Below, in pieces: positions 1 through 9,800 of a stretch of 64,000 bases of DNA. The DNA is taken from contig JANNBB010000052.1 of NCBI GenBank assembly GCA_031385005.1, positions 1 to 64,000 on the forward strand, read 5' to 3'. The translations under genes and the position numbers were made by a program. Position 1 is the first letter of the stretch. Every line of letters starts with the position of its first letter. This DNA comes from JADKIH01 sp031385005. GTDB lineage: Bacteria; Bacteroidota; Bacteroidia; AKYH767-A; 2013-40CM-41-45. Under the pieces are notes generated by a model. It had not been told where the DNA came from. It was given only the letters and a program-made list of their open reading frames with translations, and did not search any database.

Positions 1-1041
1 ACTGAAGAAATTCACGTCAACAAAGCGCTCACCGAAAACGGAATTGAATCGATAGAAACGGATCTGGGAGAATTTATTGTACAACTCAGAAACGAACATC
101 CATACCATATCGTCACTCCGGCCATGCACTTGTCGAAGGAAGATGTTGCAAAAACTTTCAACGAAATTTACAATCTTCCAATAGAAAGTACACCGAAAGA
201 AATCACCGCTTTTGTTCGGGAAAAATTACGCGCCAAGTATCAGTCGGCCGATGTCGGAATCACGGGAGCCAATTTTCTCATTGCCGATACAGGTGGTGTA
301 GCTGTAACGGAGAATGAAGGGAATGCATTGATGTCTGTCTCTTTTCCAAAAGTTCAAATCGCTATTGCCGGCATTGAAAAATTAATTCCTTCACTAACGG
401 ATCTGGATATTTTCTGGCCTTTACTTGCCACACATGGAACCGGACAAAACATTACTGTCTATAATTCCATCAGTTCAGGACCGCGACAAGAAGGTGAAAT
501 CGATGGGCCAACAGAGATGTATGTCATTCTACTTGATAATGGTCGTACGGAATTACTTTCGAATCCCGATCAACGTCAGGCATTATCGTGTATTCGTTGT
601 GGCGCCTGTTTAAATGCTTGTCCGATTTATAAAGGCGTTGGTGGACATAGTTACGGTTCCACGTATTCAGGACCAATCGGATCTGTGATTACTCCACATT
701 ATGAGGGGATGGAACAATTCAAGCACCTGAGTTTCGCCTCTTCTTTATGCGGAAGATGTACAGAAGTTTGTCCCGTAAAAATTGATTTGCATAAACTCTT
801 ACTTTATAATCGTCGCGATTCGGTTGAACAGCATCTGAATACTAAAACCGAAAAATTCATGTTCATGGTTTGGAAAAAAGCAATGCTGAATAGAAAGCTG
901 ATGAATAAAGGAGGATCCGGACTGAAAAATTTTGTGATGAAAAACTTTTTTAAATCAAGCTGGGGCGATAGGAGGGAGCTTCCTGTTATCGCGAAAAAAT
1001 CTTTTAATGAGCAGTGGACTGAAGGAAAAGGTAACGATTGA
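1..1041 (+). CDS. lutB: LutB-type lactate utilisation iron-sulfur protein, 5'-truncated by window edge
   Basis: The reading frame is open from base 1, so the first in-frame ATG at 124 is internal and the true start lies outside the window. LutB is the ferredoxin-like subunit of the LutABC L-lactate dehydrogenase complex in the cytoplasm. The N-terminal part is the LUD-type domain (ETDLGEFIVQL, then the GITGANFLIADTGG and HGTGQNI stretches). Two 4Fe-4S clusters follow: CIRCGACLNACP and CGRCTEVCP. About 347 residues are visible; the family is usually about 460-480. The usual lutC partner is not directly downstream: the next gene is convergent and unrelated. The family assignment is secure; the role as lactate oxidase is inferred from the family. 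Confidence 0.9.
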   Translation, partial: TEEIHVNKALTENGIESIETDLGEFIVQLRNEHPYHIVTPAMHLSKEDVAKTFNEIYNLPIESTPKEITAFVREKLRAKYQSADVGITGANFLIADTGGVAVTENEGNALMSVSFPKVQIAIAGIEKLIPSLTDLDIFWPLLATHGTGQNITVYNSISSGPRQEGEIDGPTEMYVILLDNGRTELLSNPDQRQALSCIRCGACLNACPIYKGVGGHSYGSTYSGPIGSVITPHYEGMEQFKHLSFASSLCGRCTEVCPVKIDLHKLLLYNRRDSVEQHLNTKTEKFMFMVWKKAMLNRKLMNKGGSGLKNFVMKNFFKSSWGDRRELPVIAKKSFNEQWTEGKGND

Positions 1042-1066
1042 AAACTGAAAAACAATTTTCAATCGT
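1034..1066. terminator. Hairpin between convergent genes
   Basis: An 11-bp perfect inverted repeat (ACGATTGAAAA / TTTTCAATCGT) with an 11-nt loop overlaps the lutB stop codon and lies just before the end of the convergent gene at 1075. No clean U-tract follows on the plus strand, so it could be a weak bidirectional terminator or an RNA 3'-end stabiliser. Confidence 0.5.
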
Positions 1067-1074
1067 CACCTAAT

Positions 1075-1392
1075 TCAATTGCGTGAATTAGCTCGTTGTT
1101 TTGTTTCAAGGATCAGTTCCATGATCATCTTGTAATCGGCAAGACTAACCGGACGGATATTGATAACATCATCGCAGGTAATCGGCATACTTAATTTCAT
1201 ACAAGTTTCTTTGTCAAATTTTAAAAATGCTCCCTTGTATGCTTGCATGTTGTTTTGAGGAATGAAAAAATATTCAAGCTTCCCTTTAGGTATATTGTAT
1301 TTGTTAATGCAAATACCCGGCTCTCTTTTCCCGTCTCTAAATGAAAACATCGAGTAAACGTGAATGTGATTTTGTAATTCTTGAGTTGTCAT
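1075..1392 (-). CDS. Conserved hypothetical protein, 105 aa
   Basis: A small, soluble, mixed alpha/beta protein with no signal peptide or membrane segment. It opens with MTTQELQNHIHVYSMFSFRDG and ends in a helical, basic stretch (ILETKQRANSRN). It has an ATG start and a codon composition like its neighbours. It is convergent with lutB and separated from it by a hairpin. I do not recognise a family; a short protein of this kind is plausible as a Bacteroidota-restricted unknown, and no function is proposed. Confidence 0.6.
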   Translation of the reverse strand: MTTQELQNHIHVYSMFSFRDGKREPGICINKYNIPKGKLEYFFIPQNNMQAYKGAFLKFDKETCMKLSMPITCDDVINIRPVSLADYKMIMELILETKQRANSRN

Positions 1393-1647
1393 ATTTTTTT
1401 GAATGAATACCCAATCTACTCTGTTGCCAGAGGAAGGTCAATCAAATTTGGTGAACGTAGTCCCGGGATATATGAATGAACCTTCTGATCGGATGATTCG
1501 ATTTGGTTTTTGCTGAAAAAACGAGAAAAATTCAGCAAAAGGCCTTATAGGAGTAGTTTTAGAACCATTGAATTTGATAAATAAACGCCAATTTCCCCTT
1601 AACTTTTAGAGAAGGGCAATTATTAGAAATATGATAATTTATGACTT

Positions 1648-2859
1648 TTACTGCTTTACGATTTTTTTAATTATTCGATTACTATCAGTTGTTATTTCCA
1701 AAAAATAAATTCCTGCCGGTAATTTTTCCGGGAAAATGAATTCAAAAGTATTTTCATTAGCAGGTTTTGAATGTTTTTTTAAATGAAAAATCTGACCTGT
1801 CATATTAAAGATGTTGAAAGTAACATTTGAATTATCTGTATTATTGAAATTGACGAGAAAACTATCTTTAAAAGGATTAGGAAAAATATCTATACGGAAA
1901 GTTTGATTCACATCTGTGATTGCTGATGGATTACAACCAATGCAATTTGTAAAAAACGTAATAACTGTATCAGCATGCAATGTAGAATCGAATTGAAGTG
2001 CAGAAACACAATCATTTTTCAGATAATAGTTTAGCCAGGGAATAAGCAATTTATTAATTGTTGCATGTTGTTCCGGCCGGGTAATAGTTGGTTGAGGCGA
2101 GCAGCTTGCTTCACCTATACTACATAAGGTATTGTTATCTGCCATCTGACAATGACTTCCACCCAGAATGTTGATGAGTGACTTACAATTACTATTCAGT
2201 GAATCATACATAGGAATCTGGTGAACGGCAGGAGGTGTAACGCAATCATTTTCTCCATCAAAGATCAGCGACGGTATAGTAATCTGAGTGGCTGCTTGAA
2301 TGGCGGAAGGATTCGTTTCGGCAGGAGCAAATGTGGCCAATGTTTTTATTGTGGAGTTTAATTGTGCAGCAAGAAAAGCTGATCCGCCACCCATACTATG
2401 TCCCATAACACAATTCATAGAATCGACTCTGTTATAAAACAAGGAAGTATTGTCACGTCCCAAACGGTTCATTTCTGTTATTACAAATCCAAGATCTTTT
2501 CCGAATTCAATGTGAGAAGGTGAGAATGAACCTTCGGTTTTAGGAAAGGCGATTATATATCCTTCGGGAACTACAGCGGTACGGATATTTTCATAAGCAT
2601 CCCATGTCATCACGAACCCATGACCAAAACTTAACATTGGAAATTTATCCGACGTAGTTGAAGTAAAAGGAATATTGTCTCCTGTGGAATCGGCAGGGTA
2701 ATATATTTCTGTGAGAATGGCTCTGTTGCTACGCGATGAATCAATAAAAGTTATCGTCGTATGCCCAATATTGAAAGCCTGCGCTTGCAACACCGTTTGA
2801 GAAAGAAATACAATAAATAAAACATAGTACCTACTCCTGATATTCCAATTTATTTTCAT
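1648..2859 (-). CDS. Secreted alpha/beta hydrolase with T9SS sorting domain
   Basis: A 403-residue protein with an N-terminal signal peptide (ending near VLQAQA), then an alpha/beta-hydrolase fold. The nucleophile elbow is GHSMGGG (Ser in GxSxG), followed by FDGENDCVTPP carrying the likely acid and GGSHCQM carrying the likely catalytic His. This pattern resembles chlorophyllase/dienelactone hydrolase-like esterases. The last ~80 residues are a T9SS type A sorting domain (DIFPNPFKDSFLVNF ... AGIYFLEI ... IIKKIVKQ), so the enzyme is exported across the outer membrane. The substrate is unknown; an ester or carboxyl-ester is inferred only from the fold. Confidence 0.85.
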   Translation of the reverse strand: MKINWNIRSRYYVLFIVFLSQTVLQAQAFNIGHTTITFIDSSRSNRAILTEIYYPADSTGDNIPFTSTTSDKFPMLSFGHGFVMTWDAYENIRTAVVPEGYIIAFPKTEGSFSPSHIEFGKDLGFVITEMNRLGRDNTSLFYNRVDSMNCVMGHSMGGGSAFLAAQLNSTIKTLATFAPAETNPSAIQAATQITIPSLIFDGENDCVTPPAVHQIPMYDSLNSNCKSLINILGGSHCQMADNNTLCSIGEASCSPQPTITRPEQHATINKLLIPWLNYYLKNDCVSALQFDSTLHADTVITFFTNCIGCNPSAITDVNQTFRIDIFPNPFKDSFLVNFNNTDNSNVTFNIFNMTGQIFHLKKHSKPANENTFEFIFPEKLPAGIYFLEITTDSNRIIKKIVKQ

Positions 2860-3022
2860 AGAAAGTTAGCGAAATAATTAGTGATTGATTAACAAATCTA
2901 ATACTAAAATTTTGATTTCCTTGTGGATTGATTTTTTAAAATCAATTAAAATTATTTAGTGATTCATCAGACCTGGTAAGAATTCTTGTATCTTGCATCG
3001 AATAAGTTTTTCCCTCCCACTA

Positions 3023-3436
3023 ATGACAAATGAAAGCCAATCTCCTGCAGAAATGCAGCAGGATAATTATATTCCCGGCACCTGCAACCTGGGTGTTGAT
3101 GAAGTTGAAAAAAGAAGACGCAATATTAAGATTGGATTATTGGTGACTATTTTAGGAATAATTTGCATTCAGTATTTCAATTTATCCCGGGAGTGGAGAT
3201 TGATGGTTTTTATTCCACTTTTCTATTCTGCAATATGTTATTTTCAGGCAAGACAAAAATTTTGTGTAGTTTATGGAGTGCTTGGAATATTTAATTTCGG
3301 AAAACTCGGTAATTATAAAAAAGTAGTCGACGATGAATACAAGAAGCAGGACAAGAAAAGAGCGCTGCAAATTTTATTTATTAGTTTCTCCTCGTCACTA
3401 ATTGCTACGGCAGTATATTATCTTTTGCCTTTTTAA
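3023..3436 (+). CDS. Small inner-membrane protein, three to four TM segments
   Basis: The ATG at 3023 (MTNESQSPAEM) is preferred over the upstream TTG at 2993 because the extra residues look like untranslated leader. The protein is 137 aa. A polar N-terminus containing CNLGVDEVEKRRR is followed by hydrophobic stretches around IKIGLLVTILGIICI, LMVFIPLFYSAICYF and the C-terminal ILFISFSSSLIATAVYYLL, with a charged loop (KKVVDDEYKKQDKKRA). It looks like a common small Bacteroidota membrane protein of unknown role. It is divergent from the hydrolase gene at 1648-2859. Confidence 0.6.
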   Translation: MTNESQSPAEMQQDNYIPGTCNLGVDEVEKRRRNIKIGLLVTILGIICIQYFNLSREWRLMVFIPLFYSAICYFQARQKFCVVYGVLGIFNFGKLGNYKKVVDDEYKKQDKKRALQILFISFSSSLIATAVYYLLPF

Positions 3437-3448
3437 AGAAAAGCCGGT

Positions 3449-4426
3449 TTATTTTTTTGAACCAGCAGCATTAACCTGATCCGGGTCACCCATTTTTCCT
3501 GCATTGTAATCACGAATGCAGCGATTGATTTCTTCTTCGGTATTCATTACGAAAGGGCCGTAAGCATAAACAGGTTCATTGAGTGGTTGTCCGCCTTGTA
3601 CTAATAGCTCGGATCCTTCTTTGGAAAAGAGTGTAAGTACTTCATCACCTCTTTCATATAAAGCGACTTGATTTTTCTTTAATTCTTTTCTGCCTTCCAA
3701 TTCGAGATTTCCATCAATTAAATAAACAAAAGCATTGTGATTTGGATTCGTAGGAATTTCGAGTTTGCAATTGGCTTTCATTTTTATATGAAAGTAAAAT
3801 GCAGGCGATAACATTTCAATAGAAGACTTTACACCAAACAATTCTCCTAAAACTACTTTAGCAGAATAATTTTCTTTTTCAATTACACCCATTTTATTTT
3901 CATGGTAAACATTCGTTGCCGGATTAATGAATTTATATTTAGCCGGCATGTTCAGCCAAATCTGAAAACCATGATACAATCCGCCATCGTCATATAACTT
4001 CTGTCCGGTTTCTTCCATGTGAATAGCGCCTTTGCCCGAAGTAAACATCATAAAATCTCCTTTTCCGATTTGAAAATCGTAATTCAGACTATCTTTATGA
4101 TGACCGTTACCTGAAAGAAAATAAGTAGTAGGAATAATTCCCGCATGAGGATGTGCATCTACACGCAACGGCTTATTTTTAGGAGTGAGATTTACAGGAC
4201 CGAACTCATCGAAAAATACGTAAGGCGAAACATAATCAGTATGATCGCCGGCGAATGCGCGAAGCACCGGCAGCGTGCCCACCATTGTTTTTTTTGTATC
4301 GAGTATCCGGTAAACTTTTCTTTCGCTTCTTGAATTAAAGAGTCCGGATTCTCCTTTTAAAAAATTTGGAATGGAAAGCGATGCGCCGATTATGGCAGAT
4401 CCACGAATAAATTCCCTGCGTTTCAT
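3449..4426 (-). CDS. Pirin family protein with Tat signal
   Basis: The ATG at 4426 is chosen over the TTG at 4444 because it begins exactly at a twin-arginine leader (MKRREFIRGSAIIGASL). The mature part is a bicupin pirin of about 290 residues. The metal ligands expected for pirins are visible: HPHAGI (two His), then IHMEE (His and Glu). The C-terminal cupin shows YLIDGNLELEG and VLTLFSKEGSELLVQGG. Pirins bind Fe(II); some act as quercetinases or redox-responsive regulators. A Tat leader is unusual, because most pirins are cytoplasmic; export as a prefolded metalloprotein is inferred. It is convergent with the membrane gene ending at 3436. Confidence 0.88.
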   Translation of the reverse strand: MKRREFIRGSAIIGASLSIPNFLKGESGLFNSRSERKVYRILDTKKTMVGTLPVLRAFAGDHTDYVSPYVFFDEFGPVNLTPKNKPLRVDAHPHAGIIPTTYFLSGNGHHKDSLNYDFQIGKGDFMMFTSGKGAIHMEETGQKLYDDGGLYHGFQIWLNMPAKYKFINPATNVYHENKMGVIEKENYSAKVVLGELFGVKSSIEMLSPAFYFHIKMKANCKLEIPTNPNHNAFVYLIDGNLELEGRKELKKNQVALYERGDEVLTLFSKEGSELLVQGGQPLNEPVYAYGPFVMNTEEEINRCIRDYNAGKMGDPDQVNAAGSKK

Positions 4427-4511
4427 ATTTATTTTTTTATACAAACAGATGTTGTTATAGGCATAAAGTTACAAAATAGACTTCAATACCCGCAAATCCG
4501 GATGTAAAAAA

Positions 4512-4940
4512 TCAGTTTTTCGTGAAATGTAGCTCTTCATTGTGAGTTGCATTATCGTCTCTTAATACAATTTCTGTGCTTGTTTTGGAAATTACCGTCC
4601 AGCCATGACTTAGATCTTTTAATGGAGCTATGTTACCTAAATCAATATGAAACTCATTATTGCTATCGTCCATACTCCAAGTACCATTGGTAGTGGAGCC
4701 CGAAACGACTGCCGACAGGGTGCTATTACTGTTAAATTGAAATATATATCCCGTGAAATTAGAAGTATGATCATCAGAGCATTCATGAAAATAACTTACT
4801 CGCCACGAACCGGACGTAATTAAAGTGGACAAAGTTGGATTGTTTGAACTACTCGGCGATGTATTGTCATCTTTTTTACAAGATGAAAAAAACAAGGTTC
4901 CTGCAATTAACATCAATAGCAAAGTGGTTTTAGTTTTCAT
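4512..4940 (-). CDS. Lipocalin-like lipoprotein
   Basis: A 142-residue protein with a lipobox near residue 21 (AGTLFFSSCKKDD), so it should be a lipoprotein. After a Ser/Asn/Pro linker comes a beta-rich domain (SGSWRVSYFHE, FTGYIFQFNSNSTLSAV, NGTWSMDDSNNEFHIDL, STEIVLRDD, EELHFTKN) with the alternating pattern of the lipocalin-like/DUF5004-type domains common in Bacteroidota. The role is unknown. It lies 85 bp upstream of the pirin gene on the same strand, so cotranscription is possible. Confidence 0.75.
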   Translation of the reverse strand: MKTKTTLLLMLIAGTLFFSSCKKDDNTSPSSSNNPTLSTLITSGSWRVSYFHECSDDHTSNFTGYIFQFNSNSTLSAVVSGSTTNGTWSMDDSNNEFHIDLGNIAPLKDLSHGWTVISKTSTEIVLRDDNATHNEELHFTKN

Positions 4941-5541
4941 AATTTTCAGTTTTAGTTGTTAGGTTTTGAATTTTTGGATTGTGGAACTCCGATAGAATTA
5001 TTTTCAGTATATAAAAATACTGCCTTCGGTAACATTTATTCGACTAATAGGTTCTGAACGGGAAAAAATGAGTTATCAAAGGGATGCTTTTGGGTATTGA
5101 GATAGTTATCTCAGGGTTATTTACAGGATAAACTGATAAAATTTATTGAAAGCAGGTTTCTGAAGCTTCTATAACGGAATTGTTCCTTTCTCCCCAATAA
5201 AATTCAAACTACTTCAGATATTCAATCTTTAAAGGGGCCGGAATTTTCGTTTAATATTGATTAAATGCCCCAACACGGCGGAGATCGGCAAACGTAATCA
5301 TCCAAGAAAAGATATAATCATGAAACAACTTTCACAAATTATGTAAGGATTATTTGCACAAACTATTTGACATTTGAATCATTTTGAAAATGTATTCACA
5401 TGGTAAATTTTGGATTAAAGGAAAATACATATTAAATAGTTTTCAGAATTTTACGACAAAAATTGTTGTTGTTTTATTTCCTCACTTCGGAAAATTTGAA
5501 AAATCTGTTTTTAAAAATTACCATTCAAATAAATAACATAA
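4941..5541. other. 600-bp gene-free stretch
   Basis: No reading frame with coding character and no RNA gene is seen. The region separates divergent genes and becomes very AT-rich from about 5330 onward, so it probably holds promoters for both sides. I found no clean TAnnTTTG box and make no site call. Confidence 0.4.
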
Positions 5542-6213
5542 ATGGAACAACATATTGTAAAAATAAAATCAATTAAAAAAATCACTCATGATGTGTTGAC
5601 TATTGTTACGGAGAAGCCACTACAATTTAATTTCATACCCGGACAAGCCACTGAAATTGCTGTAAATAAAGAGGGATGGAAGGATAAAAAGAATCCTTTC
5701 ACTTTTACATGCTTGCCTGAATATGATTATCTTGAATTTACTATTAAAACATATCCACTTCACAAAGGTGTTACAAACGAATTGTTACAACTCGTAAAGG
5801 ATGATGAATTGATATTACATGAAGTGTTTGGAGATATTGCATACAAAGGTGAAGGTGTGTTTATTGCCGGAGGGGCCGGAGTTACGCCGTTTATTTCCAT
5901 CTTCAGAAATCTTCAGTCGAAAAATGAAATGGGGAATAATAAACTAATCTTTGCTAATAAAACAAAAGACGACATCATTCTTGAAACGGAATTTAAAGAA
6001 ATGTTAGGCACAAATTTCATTAACATTTTATCTGATGAAAAAGTAAACGGATATGCAAATGGACAAATCACAGGAGAATTTATTAAAGCAAACAGTGATG
6101 GATTAAATAAAGTATTTTACATATGTGGTCCTCCTCCAATGATGAAAGCTATAGAAAACGAGTTAAAGGATTTAAAAGTAAATAAAGATTTAATCGTCAA
6201 GGAATCATTTTAA
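5542..6213 (+). CDS. FAD/NAD(P)-binding flavin reductase of the ferredoxin-NADP reductase type
   Basis: A 223-residue protein with an N-terminal FAD-binding beta-barrel (FIPGQATEIAV, KKNPFTFTC as the FAD-binding RxYS-like region, HKGVTNEL) and a C-terminal NAD(P)-binding domain (VFIAGGAGVTPFISIFRN, then YICGPPPMMKAIENEL). The GGAGVTP and CGPPPM motifs are diagnostic for the FNR superfamily. There is no [2Fe-2S] domain, so it is a stand-alone reductase. The ferritin gene begins 12 bp downstream on the same strand, which suggests a shared transcript and a possible role in reducing stored ferric iron; that link is inference. Confidence 0.85.
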   Translation: MEQHIVKIKSIKKITHDVLTIVTEKPLQFNFIPGQATEIAVNKEGWKDKKNPFTFTCLPEYDYLEFTIKTYPLHKGVTNELLQLVKDDELILHEVFGDIAYKGEGVFIAGGAGVTPFISIFRNLQSKNEMGNNKLIFANKTKDDIILETEFKEMLGTNFINILSDEKVNGYANGQITGEFIKANSDGLNKVFYICGPPPMMKAIENELKDLKVNKDLIVKESF

Positions 6214-6225
6214 AAACAAACATAA

Positions 6226-6789
6226 TTGAAAAAGGAAATAAGTACAAACAGGTTATCAAAGTCGCTTACAGCTGCATTGAATAACCAAATGACAAACGAA
6301 GCGCATGCTTCGCAAATTTATTTAGCATATGGAGCATGGGCCGCAAGGGAGCGCTTTGGTGGCATATCTAATTTTCTGTTCAGGCATGCGCAAGAGGAGC
6401 GCAACCACATGATGAAAATATTGGAGTACATTTTAAGAAGAGGCGCTGAAGTTCAGGTAAAAGCCATTCCTGCTCCTCCTAATAACCCAATAAGTATTTA
6501 TGATTGTTTTCAAAAAATATTTAGTCATGAAGTAGAAAATACAAAATCAATTTACAAATTGGTAAAAATGAGTCTGGTAGAAGAAGACTGGGCAACGTGG
6601 AATTTTATGCAATGGTTTGTGAAAGAACAAATAGAAGAAGAATCTCTTGCCTTAAACTTATTAGACAAGATTAAAATAGCGGGTGGTGAAAAAGCTACCG
6701 GTAATGCTTTATATTCATTCGATAGAGATATGGAAAATACCCCCGATGAAGTTAAATCAGCAATGGAAGTAACTGCAGTTAATCCATAA
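6226..6789 (+). CDS. ftnA: Non-haem ferritin
   Basis: It starts at TTG 6226, 12 bp after the reductase stop. The 187-residue chain is a four-helix ferritin. Ferroxidase ligands are recognisable: Glu in NNQMTNEAHASQIY, Glu and His in EERNHMMK, Glu in HEVENTKSIYKL, and Gln/Glu in KEQIEEE. It should assemble into a cytoplasmic 24-mer storing Fe(III). The tail beyond NLLDKIKIAGG is about 35 residues longer than the usual end of the fourth helix (ATGNALYSFDRDMEN ... AVNP); a similar tail occurs in many Bacteroidota ferritins. Its partner is probably the upstream reductase. Confidence 0.93.
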   Translation: MKKEISTNRLSKSLTAALNNQMTNEAHASQIYLAYGAWAARERFGGISNFLFRHAQEERNHMMKILEYILRRGAEVQVKAIPAPPNNPISIYDCFQKIFSHEVENTKSIYKLVKMSLVEEDWATWNFMQWFVKEQIEEESLALNLLDKIKIAGGEKATGNALYSFDRDMENTPDEVKSAMEVTAVNP

Positions 6790-6849
6790 ATTACAATTGT
6801 CTTCGGATCAAATCTATACCGTAACCTAATAGCTAACCTAAAAGACCTT

Positions 6850-9800
6850 CTACTGCAACAATAAAACCCCTTTAGAAATTATCAACTCCGATTCTACAAT
6901 CGTATAATGGTAAATTCCTGGAGAAAGATTCCCTCTGTAAATTGTTGTTTTCGAATCAATCTCAACTTCTGCAACAACACGATTTAGTATATCTCTGATC
7001 ACTAAAACAAGTCCTTTGTTCACCGAATTATTTGAAATCTTTAAATGGGTTTCCGAAGAAAACGGATTCGGATAAAAATAAAATTCATCTTCTATAATTG
7101 TCGGGCCGGAATTGACTGAACCATCTCTAACTGTATCCGAAAAAGTAAGCTCACATCCTCCCACATCCGTTAACGTAATTTGGTAAATACCGGCAGGTAA
7201 TGAAAGAATGGTATCGCCCGATAACTGTCCAACAGATGGAGACCAGCTTATTACATATGGCTGTGTTGCAGAAATTATTTGAATCCGGATCTTTCCGTCC
7301 GAACAACCAATACAACCTGCATCTGTGGAAATTGTTGTTGCCTGAAGAATTACCGGTTCAGAATACGTTATAGAATCGGTTGCAATGCATCCTAATGAAT
7401 CCATAACGGTTAAAGGGTAATTACCCGAACAAACTCCACTTATGTATGACGTATTCGCTCCCGTATTCCAGAAATAATTTACCGTACCAATAGCCCCGAT
7501 TATCCGCGCATACAAAGTATCATCACATTGTCCGGTGCAATTAACAGCCGCTTCAATGGAATCAATATTAATCAAGGAAATACTTTGCAAAGTATCGTGC
7601 ACTGTTTGAATGCAACCCATACTATCCCTAACTTGTATGATATAAATTCCAGCAGTTAATTGTGATCGAATCAATGCTGTTTCTCCGCTAGACCATAATA
7701 TTTGAAAAGGTGGAGTCCCCAGTGGCTGAATACTCACGGTTCCTGTTGAATCGTATCTGCAAACCGGTCTCGTATTCGTATAGGCAACAGAACAAGGAAT
7801 GAAAACATAAACCGGAAGTACTGTCGTACATCCGGTATTACTATTAAAAATCTGAACCTGTAATTGCTGATTCGCCGTCGGTATGAAATAATTACCCATG
7901 CCTAAATAATTTTGATTCGTTGCATTGTACCAGAAAGCATTGTAATAAGGATAATCAGCCGACTGGCTTTCTATAAACAATGTATCGTTTCGTGAAACAA
8001 TTGTTGCAGTAGCCGGCGGAAAAATATTGGCCTGTACCGGCTGACTCATACCGGTGCAGCCGGAAGGACTTGTTACTACTACTCTGTAGCTTCCCAAAGT
8101 AGATACTACATATTCATAATTGGTTGCTCCTGCTATATCATTTGTATTTAATTGCCATTGCCAGGTATATCCCGGAATAAAATTGGTGATTAAATAAATA
8201 CTATCATCCGGACAAGCTATAACTGTTGGCGATGGCGAAACAGAAATATGCAAAACCGAATCCATCTGAACATAGCTTGTTGCGCTTGCCGTACAACCTT
8301 CATTACTTGTAGCAATTACTTTATATATACCATTCCTGTTTCCATAGACTGATGTATCATTCGGAGATAAAATAAGTGTATCATTCAAATACCATAAATA
8401 AGTCAAAGATGTATCCGGTTGAAAATGTAAAAGAATACTGTCGCCATAACAAACCGGTATCCATCCACCCGGCTGAATTACCGGAACAGTTACTTCCGGA
8501 AAAAACGAAATGGTATCCGGAGATGAAGTGCCGCTGCAACCAATACTGTTTGTGACTTTCACCTGATAAATTCCCGCAAAAGCAGCACGTATCTGGTTAT
8601 AGGTTGTATTGAAAAAGGGAACTGAATTCCTTGTCCATTCATAATAACCCTGGCCGGAAGGATTCACCGTTAACATAAAATTACCGTCGTTACAAGTAGG
8701 TACAGAATCGTGTGTTACCGTAGGAACAGGTGACGGATTTACATGAACTAATACAGAGTCGCTGGAAGAATTACCAACCGAATCTGTAACCACAACAAAA
8801 TATTTTCTAGTTGTATCCGAAAAACATCCCGGATTAGGAATTGTATCGTTGCTGAGTCCGATTGAGGGACTCCACTGATAATGGTATGGAGGAATGCCTC
8901 CAAAAGCAGTATAATTTCCACCGATAATAACAGTATCATTCTGACAAATCACCTGATCAGCACCTGCTTGTGTGAACAACGCATTCATGTCGAAGTAAAG
9001 GCTGTCTGACCGGGATGAACACCCGAAAGAATTCATTGCTTCTACATAATAATATCCACTCTGCGAAGGCGAATAATTCAGGTAATTCCCCGGAATTGAA
9101 TTACCGTTTACATACCAATGTGTGTTTGTTGAATCGTTTAGAATAATATCGGGACCATCGCGGTAAATTAATGGTGTACCCGGTGTGGCAAAACTGGTAA
9201 TCGTAACCAGGTTGCTTTTCATACATCCTGTTGTATCCGTAACATTAAGAAAATAATATCCGCCGGTATGTATAACCAGAGATTGAGTACTGTCATTTCC
9301 GGGATACCATTGATAACGATAACCGGACATTGCGCTTAGTGTTACGCTGTCTCCATCACAAAAAGGAACAGTGCCAATTACAGCAATACTGTCATTGGGC
9401 AGACCAACATCAATAATAGTAGAGATTCCAGAAGTATCGCTGCCACAAGTGTTGGTTGCAACGAGAAAATATTCACCTTGTGTCGGATGGGAATACCAAT
9501 ACGATCCCTGGAATTGTGAATTCGTCATTCCCGGAATCAGGGAATCATTTTTATACCACTGATAACTTGTATATGCATTCCCTGGAAGATTCAGCGTGGG
9601 ATAACTGGTTCCGCATCGGTAAAGGATAGAATCTGTGGTGGAAGAAAAAATTACCGGCGATTGTCCCTGCACAAAAAGCGGGACTATGTAAGTTTGATAT
9701 CCATTTGGATAGGTAATCTGTACAGAAAAAGTATCGGTTGTGTTTACATTTATAGAGGCAGTGGTAGCGCCGGTTGACCAAAGGTAACTAGCACCAGGAC

